Positions 61,260 to 64,000 of a DNA stretch of 64,000 nt are shown here, in pieces. How positions within the stretch are numbered: position 1 is the first letter of the stretch; every line of letters begins with the position of its first letter. Below the pieces are notes generated by a model, which was not told where the DNA came from, did not search any database, and saw only the letters and a program-made list of their open reading frames with translations. Where the stretch lies: positions 291,873-355,872 of the forward strand of contig DIYI01000017.1 in assembly GCA_002428965.1 (NCBI GenBank), written 5' to 3'. The position numbers were made by a program, and so were the translations under genes. The stretch comes from Jejuia sp. UBA6058. Its GTDB lineage: Bacteria > Bacteroidota > Bacteroidia > Flavobacteriales > Flavobacteriaceae.

Positions 61260-64000
61260 ATGAGAAATAAATACACAAAAAGTTTAGTAAATAGTTTTAA
61301 AGAGCTTGTTTCTGTTATATTAATATTTGCTCCCCTTTTAACAACCTCTCAAACTCAAGCGCCTTCTATTAGAACGGGAGTTGTTGAGTTTGGGTGGTCG
61401 GATGAACAAGATGTGCCACCGTATAATGATAATTTACCAGCAACAATTGAATCCGTAACCATTGATGGCACTTTATACAACACATTTGTAATTCCAACTA
61501 CATACAGTATGGATAGAGTTGGTATTAACCCGGGAGCCAATCGAATTCTTGAAAATGGCAACACCATAATTGCTAATTCAAATAGTGCTGGATGGAATGC
61601 AGCTGCTCTAGCTGCTTTTCAAGATCAAAACCTTAACCATTACTTTACTGCCATCCCTAATGGACAAAATATTTGTAATGATTTTGATGCTGCGGCTAGT
61701 ACAACAAGCGCTCAAAAACAAACCATTTCTTATAATGTAGCAATACCTTCTAATGATGGTGGTGTATTGGCGGTTACAGAAAGAGGAGGAAATAACTGTT
61801 TTTATGTTGAAGTATGGGGTTATCCCGTTGGCGTAGATCCAAATGGCGGTAGTACGCCTGTGAAGCTTGGAGAAACTTTTGTAAGAAACGGCAGTGTAAA
61901 TTATAATACTAATTGTGGGGTGGCATCCGCACCTCCAAACATCAATACCGATTATTGGAAATCGGATCGTTGTAACGAAAATGGCCAATCTATAGCTATT
62001 GCATTATTCTATTTGAATGAATTGGCCCCTACAGGGTCGCACATTACAAGAATTGAATTTATTGGTGCAACTTGGGATCATGGTGATGGTAAATTCTTTT
62101 TATTACAGAAATATGCTGTTGACCAACAACTAATAGAATGTCTTGATGAAACTTACTTGGGTGATTTAAATATTTTAAATAATGCACCTACAGGTTCACG
62201 ATATACTATTACATCTGCACCAGATCCTGCATCCGCAGGAACACTTAATGTTAATTTAGATATTAATGGAACTTTTGACGGTACTTATGAGTTTGTTCCC
62301 TCTCCTAGTTTCGTGGGTGATGTTGAATTTAGTTATGAACTATGCCTTCCTGCTCCAAATACAAGTGTATGCGATACTGGTAAAGTAACTTTAATGTATG
62401 TTGACTTGCCGCCAGAACCAACATTTGAAATAAATTGTGGATTAGGTGATGATAATTTTACCGTTAATGTCTTAGGTCCGCTTAATGATTTAACTACTTC
62501 TCCTCCTTCGGAGTATGAATATTCAATTGATGGCGGATCAAATTACCAAGACGGCACCAGTTTTACCGGTTTACTTGAAGGGTCTTATAGCTTAATTGTA
62601 AGAAATAAGGGAACTAATTGTATAAATACTTCATCTGTTAATCCAATTATTTTAATTAATGATGATGAAGCACCCATTGGAACGGCACCTACTGGAATTA
62701 CTGATGTTGATTTGTGTTTTGACGACGTTTTATCAACCTACCCATTTAATAGTTCCAATATTTTATCAAATTATTCAGATAATTGTAATGGTATATTATC
62801 GATTGAACTTACCAATACGGAGTTAATTGGGGATGATTGCGGTTGGTCACTTACTTACACTTACAAAGTCGTTGATGCTTCTGATAACGAATTACTTAAT
62901 GAAACGATTACTTACTCAGGACTCAATAAATCCACATTAACAGTACCAGCAAATACTGGCTCTACTGTTGAATGTCTTGCCGATGCTACGCAACCTGCAG
63001 CCCCTGCTGTAACGGATGCTTGTGGTAATGATATTACGCCTGTAATCACTGAAAATACAGATCCTACCTGTGAAGGTCAAAAAATTTACACCTTTACTTA
63101 TACTGACTGTGCGGGTAACGACTCTGTTTATACATACACCTATACTATCGATCTAACTACAGCTCCTATAGTACCAACAAATACTGGTTCTACTGTCGAA
63201 TGTCTTGCCGATGCTACGCAACCTGCAGCTCCTGCTGTAACGGATGCTTGTGGTAACGACATTACACCTGTTATCACTGAAAGTACAGACCCTACCTGTG
63301 AAGGTCAAAAAATTTACACCTTTACGTATACGGACTGTGCGGGTAACGACTCTGTTTATACATACACCTATACTATCGATCTAACTACAGCTCCTATAGT
63401 ACCAACAAATACTGGTTCTACTGTTGAATGTCTTGCTGATGCTACGCAACCTGCAGCTCCTGCTGTAACGGATGCTTGTGGTAATGATATTACGCCTGTA
63501 ATCACTGAAAATACAGATCCTACCTGTGAAGGTCAAAAAATTTACACCTTTACGTATACGGACTGTGCGGGTAACGACTCTGTTTATACATACACCTATA
63601 CCATAGATCTAACTACAGCTCCTACAGTACCTGCTAATAGCGGCTCTACTGTTGAATGTCTTGCAGATGCTACACAGCCTGCAGCTCCTGCTGTAACGGA
63701 TGCTTGTGGTAATGATATTACGCCTGTAATCACTGAAAGTACAGACCCTACCTGTGAAGGTCAAAAAATTTACACCTTTACGTATACGGACTGTGCGGGT
63801 AACGACTCTGTTTATACATACACATACTCTATCGATCTAACTCCTTTTACTTTACCAGCTAATGGTATTGAGACTGTGGGAGATTTAGCGAGTGCTATTG
63901 AACCTACTCCTCCAACTGTTAACGATAACTGTGGTAATGAATTAACACCTACTGGTCCAACTGTTACGGACACTCCTGCTTGTCAAGGTTCTATTGTTTA
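61260..64000 (+). CDS. Large exported repeat adhesin (N-terminal part; continues past window)
   Basis: ATG at 61260 opens a frame that runs without a stop to the edge (913 codons seen). The signal peptide is MRNKYTKSLVNSFKELVSVI then LIFAPLLTTSQTQ. The next 290 residues (VEFGWSDEQDVPPYNDNLPA) form an adhesin head or C-type-like domain with Cys residues, followed by beta-sandwich material. From about residue 562 the protein consists of 76-residue HYR-like repeats containing STVECLADATQPAAPAVTDA, CGNDITPVI and YTFTYTDCAGNDSVYTYTYT. Such proteins in Flavobacteriia usually end in a type IX secretion sorting domain of the gliding-motility class, and function in surface adhesion; the C-terminus is outside the window. 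Confidence 0.88.
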   Translation, partial: MRNKYTKSLVNSFKELVSVILIFAPLLTTSQTQAPSIRTGVVEFGWSDEQDVPPYNDNLPATIESVTIDGTLYNTFVIPTTYSMDRVGINPGANRILENGNTIIANSNSAGWNAAALAAFQDQNLNHYFTAIPNGQNICNDFDAAASTTSAQKQTISYNVAIPSNDGGVLAVTERGGNNCFYVEVWGYPVGVDPNGGSTPVKLGETFVRNGSVNYNTNCGVASAPPNINTDYWKSDRCNENGQSIAIALFYLNELAPTGSHITRIEFIGATWDHGDGKFFLLQKYAVDQQLIECLDETYLGDLNILNNAPTGSRYTITSAPDPASAGTLNVNLDINGTFDGTYEFVPSPSFVGDVEFSYELCLPAPNTSVCDTGKVTLMYVDLPPEPTFEINCGLGDDNFTVNVLGPLNDLTTSPPSEYEYSIDGGSNYQDGTSFTGLLEGSYSLIVRNKGTNCINTSSVNPIILINDDEAPIGTAPTGITDVDLCFDDVLSTYPFNSSNILSNYSDNCNGILSIELTNTELIGDDCGWSLTYTYKVVDASDNELLNETITYSGLNKSTLTVPANTGSTVECLADATQPAAPAVTDACGNDITPVITENTDPTCEGQKIYTFTYTDCAGNDSVYTYTYTIDLTTAPIVPTNTGSTVECLADATQPAAPAVTDACGNDITPVITESTDPTCEGQKIYTFTYTDCAGNDSVYTYTYTIDLTTAPIVPTNTGSTVECLADATQPAAPAVTDACGNDITPVITENTDPTCEGQKIYTFTYTDCAGNDSVYTYTYTIDLTTAPTVPANSGSTVECLADATQPAAPAVTDACGNDITPVITESTDPTCEGQKIYTFTYTDCAGNDSVYTYTYSIDLTPFTLPANGIETVGDLASAIEPTPPTVNDNCGNELTPTGPTVTDTPACQGSIV
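62943..63854 (+). repeat. Four near-identical 228-bp in-frame coding repeats
   Basis: Units start at 62943, 63171, 63399 and 63627, each 228 bp (76 codons); the last is one codon shorter, and a diverged fifth unit begins at 63855 and reaches the edge. Between units, differences are mostly synonymous single bases (for example GAAAATACAG versus GAAAGTACAG) and long stretches are identical, so recent duplication or gene conversion is likely. Confidence 0.93.

Noticed and set aside
61355..61988. Minus-strand frames opposite the adhesin gene
   Set aside because: The plus frame is open for over 2.7 kb with a signal peptide and repeat protein; the minus frames are short shadows.
62943..64000. Regularly spaced repeats that might suggest a CRISPR array
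   Set aside because: Units are 228 bp, in frame, without unique spacers, and encode a beta-sandwich repeat protein.
1..64000. tRNA or other structural RNA genes besides rnpB
   Set aside because: I looked in intergenic gaps for T-loop GTTCAANNC patterns with cloverleaf partners and saw no convincing case; a covariance search would be needed to exclude them.

Overview
The window is AT-rich chromosomal DNA from a member of the Bacteroidota, most likely a marine Flavobacteriaceae. Three things point there. Several promoters carry the TAnnTTTG -7 box. Many genes are flavobacterial families (CAL67264 small membrane protein, DUF3822, SusC-type plug sequence, KdnB-type dehydrogenase, a large HYR-like repeat adhesin). 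Short palindromic intergenic repeats of a kind common in that family occur throughout. No rRNA, tRNA, insertion sequence, prophage or CRISPR array was seen. One structural RNA, RNase P RNA, is present.

Layout. 1-3.6 kb: three minus-strand genes of unknown function, the first cut by the window edge, separated by palindromic repeats. 3.8-4.3 kb: two very small membrane proteins behind a promoter with CGATAAAA direct repeats. 4.3-7.7 kb: EttA, CAL67264 protein and an OmpA-type barrel protein. 7.9-11 kb: two pirins, a MarR regulator, a GNAT protein and an FMN reductase, tied together by two matching 18-bp inverted repeats. 11-25 kb: an acyl-CoA carboxyltransferase subunit, SppA, acetolactate decarboxylase, a MutS2-like protein without Smr, a TPR sensor-regulator, and a MuiA-type protein interrupted by a SusC-like plug. 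25.2-29.6 kb: an operon of GshB-like ATP-grasp, rhodanese-TerB-like fusion, N-formylglutamate amidohydrolase-like protein and QEGLA (DUF1704) metallopeptidase. This is the best candidate in the window for an uncharacterised biochemical system. 29.9-37.4 kb: a membrane protein, a dicarboxylate symporter, a thioesterase, AroC, an LpxH-like phosphatase and a large FAD/Fe-S oxidoreductase. 37.5-43 kb: a barrel protein, tandem ThuA lipoproteins and a zinc metalloprotease. 43.2-49 kb: a minus-strand run with PlsC-like, KdnB, CAT-like, HAD, KdsB, DUF4126 and a RecD-like helicase, which suggests lipid A/Kdo modification. 49-51.2 kb: a membrane protein, DUF3822 and RsmD. 52.2-52.5 kb: rnpB. 53.6-56.5 kb: DnaX, a lipoprotein and MiaE. 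57-60.7 kb: polyphosphate metabolism (Ppx, Ppk1) and SixA. 61.26 kb to the end: the N-terminal part of a large exported adhesin whose last portion is near-identical 76-residue repeats.

Most of the window is housekeeping or envelope biology. The parts that repay a second look are the DUF1704/ATP-grasp operon, the MuiA-SusC chimera, the repeat-derived segment inside rnpB, the MarR/pirin operators and the paired tiny membrane proteins.
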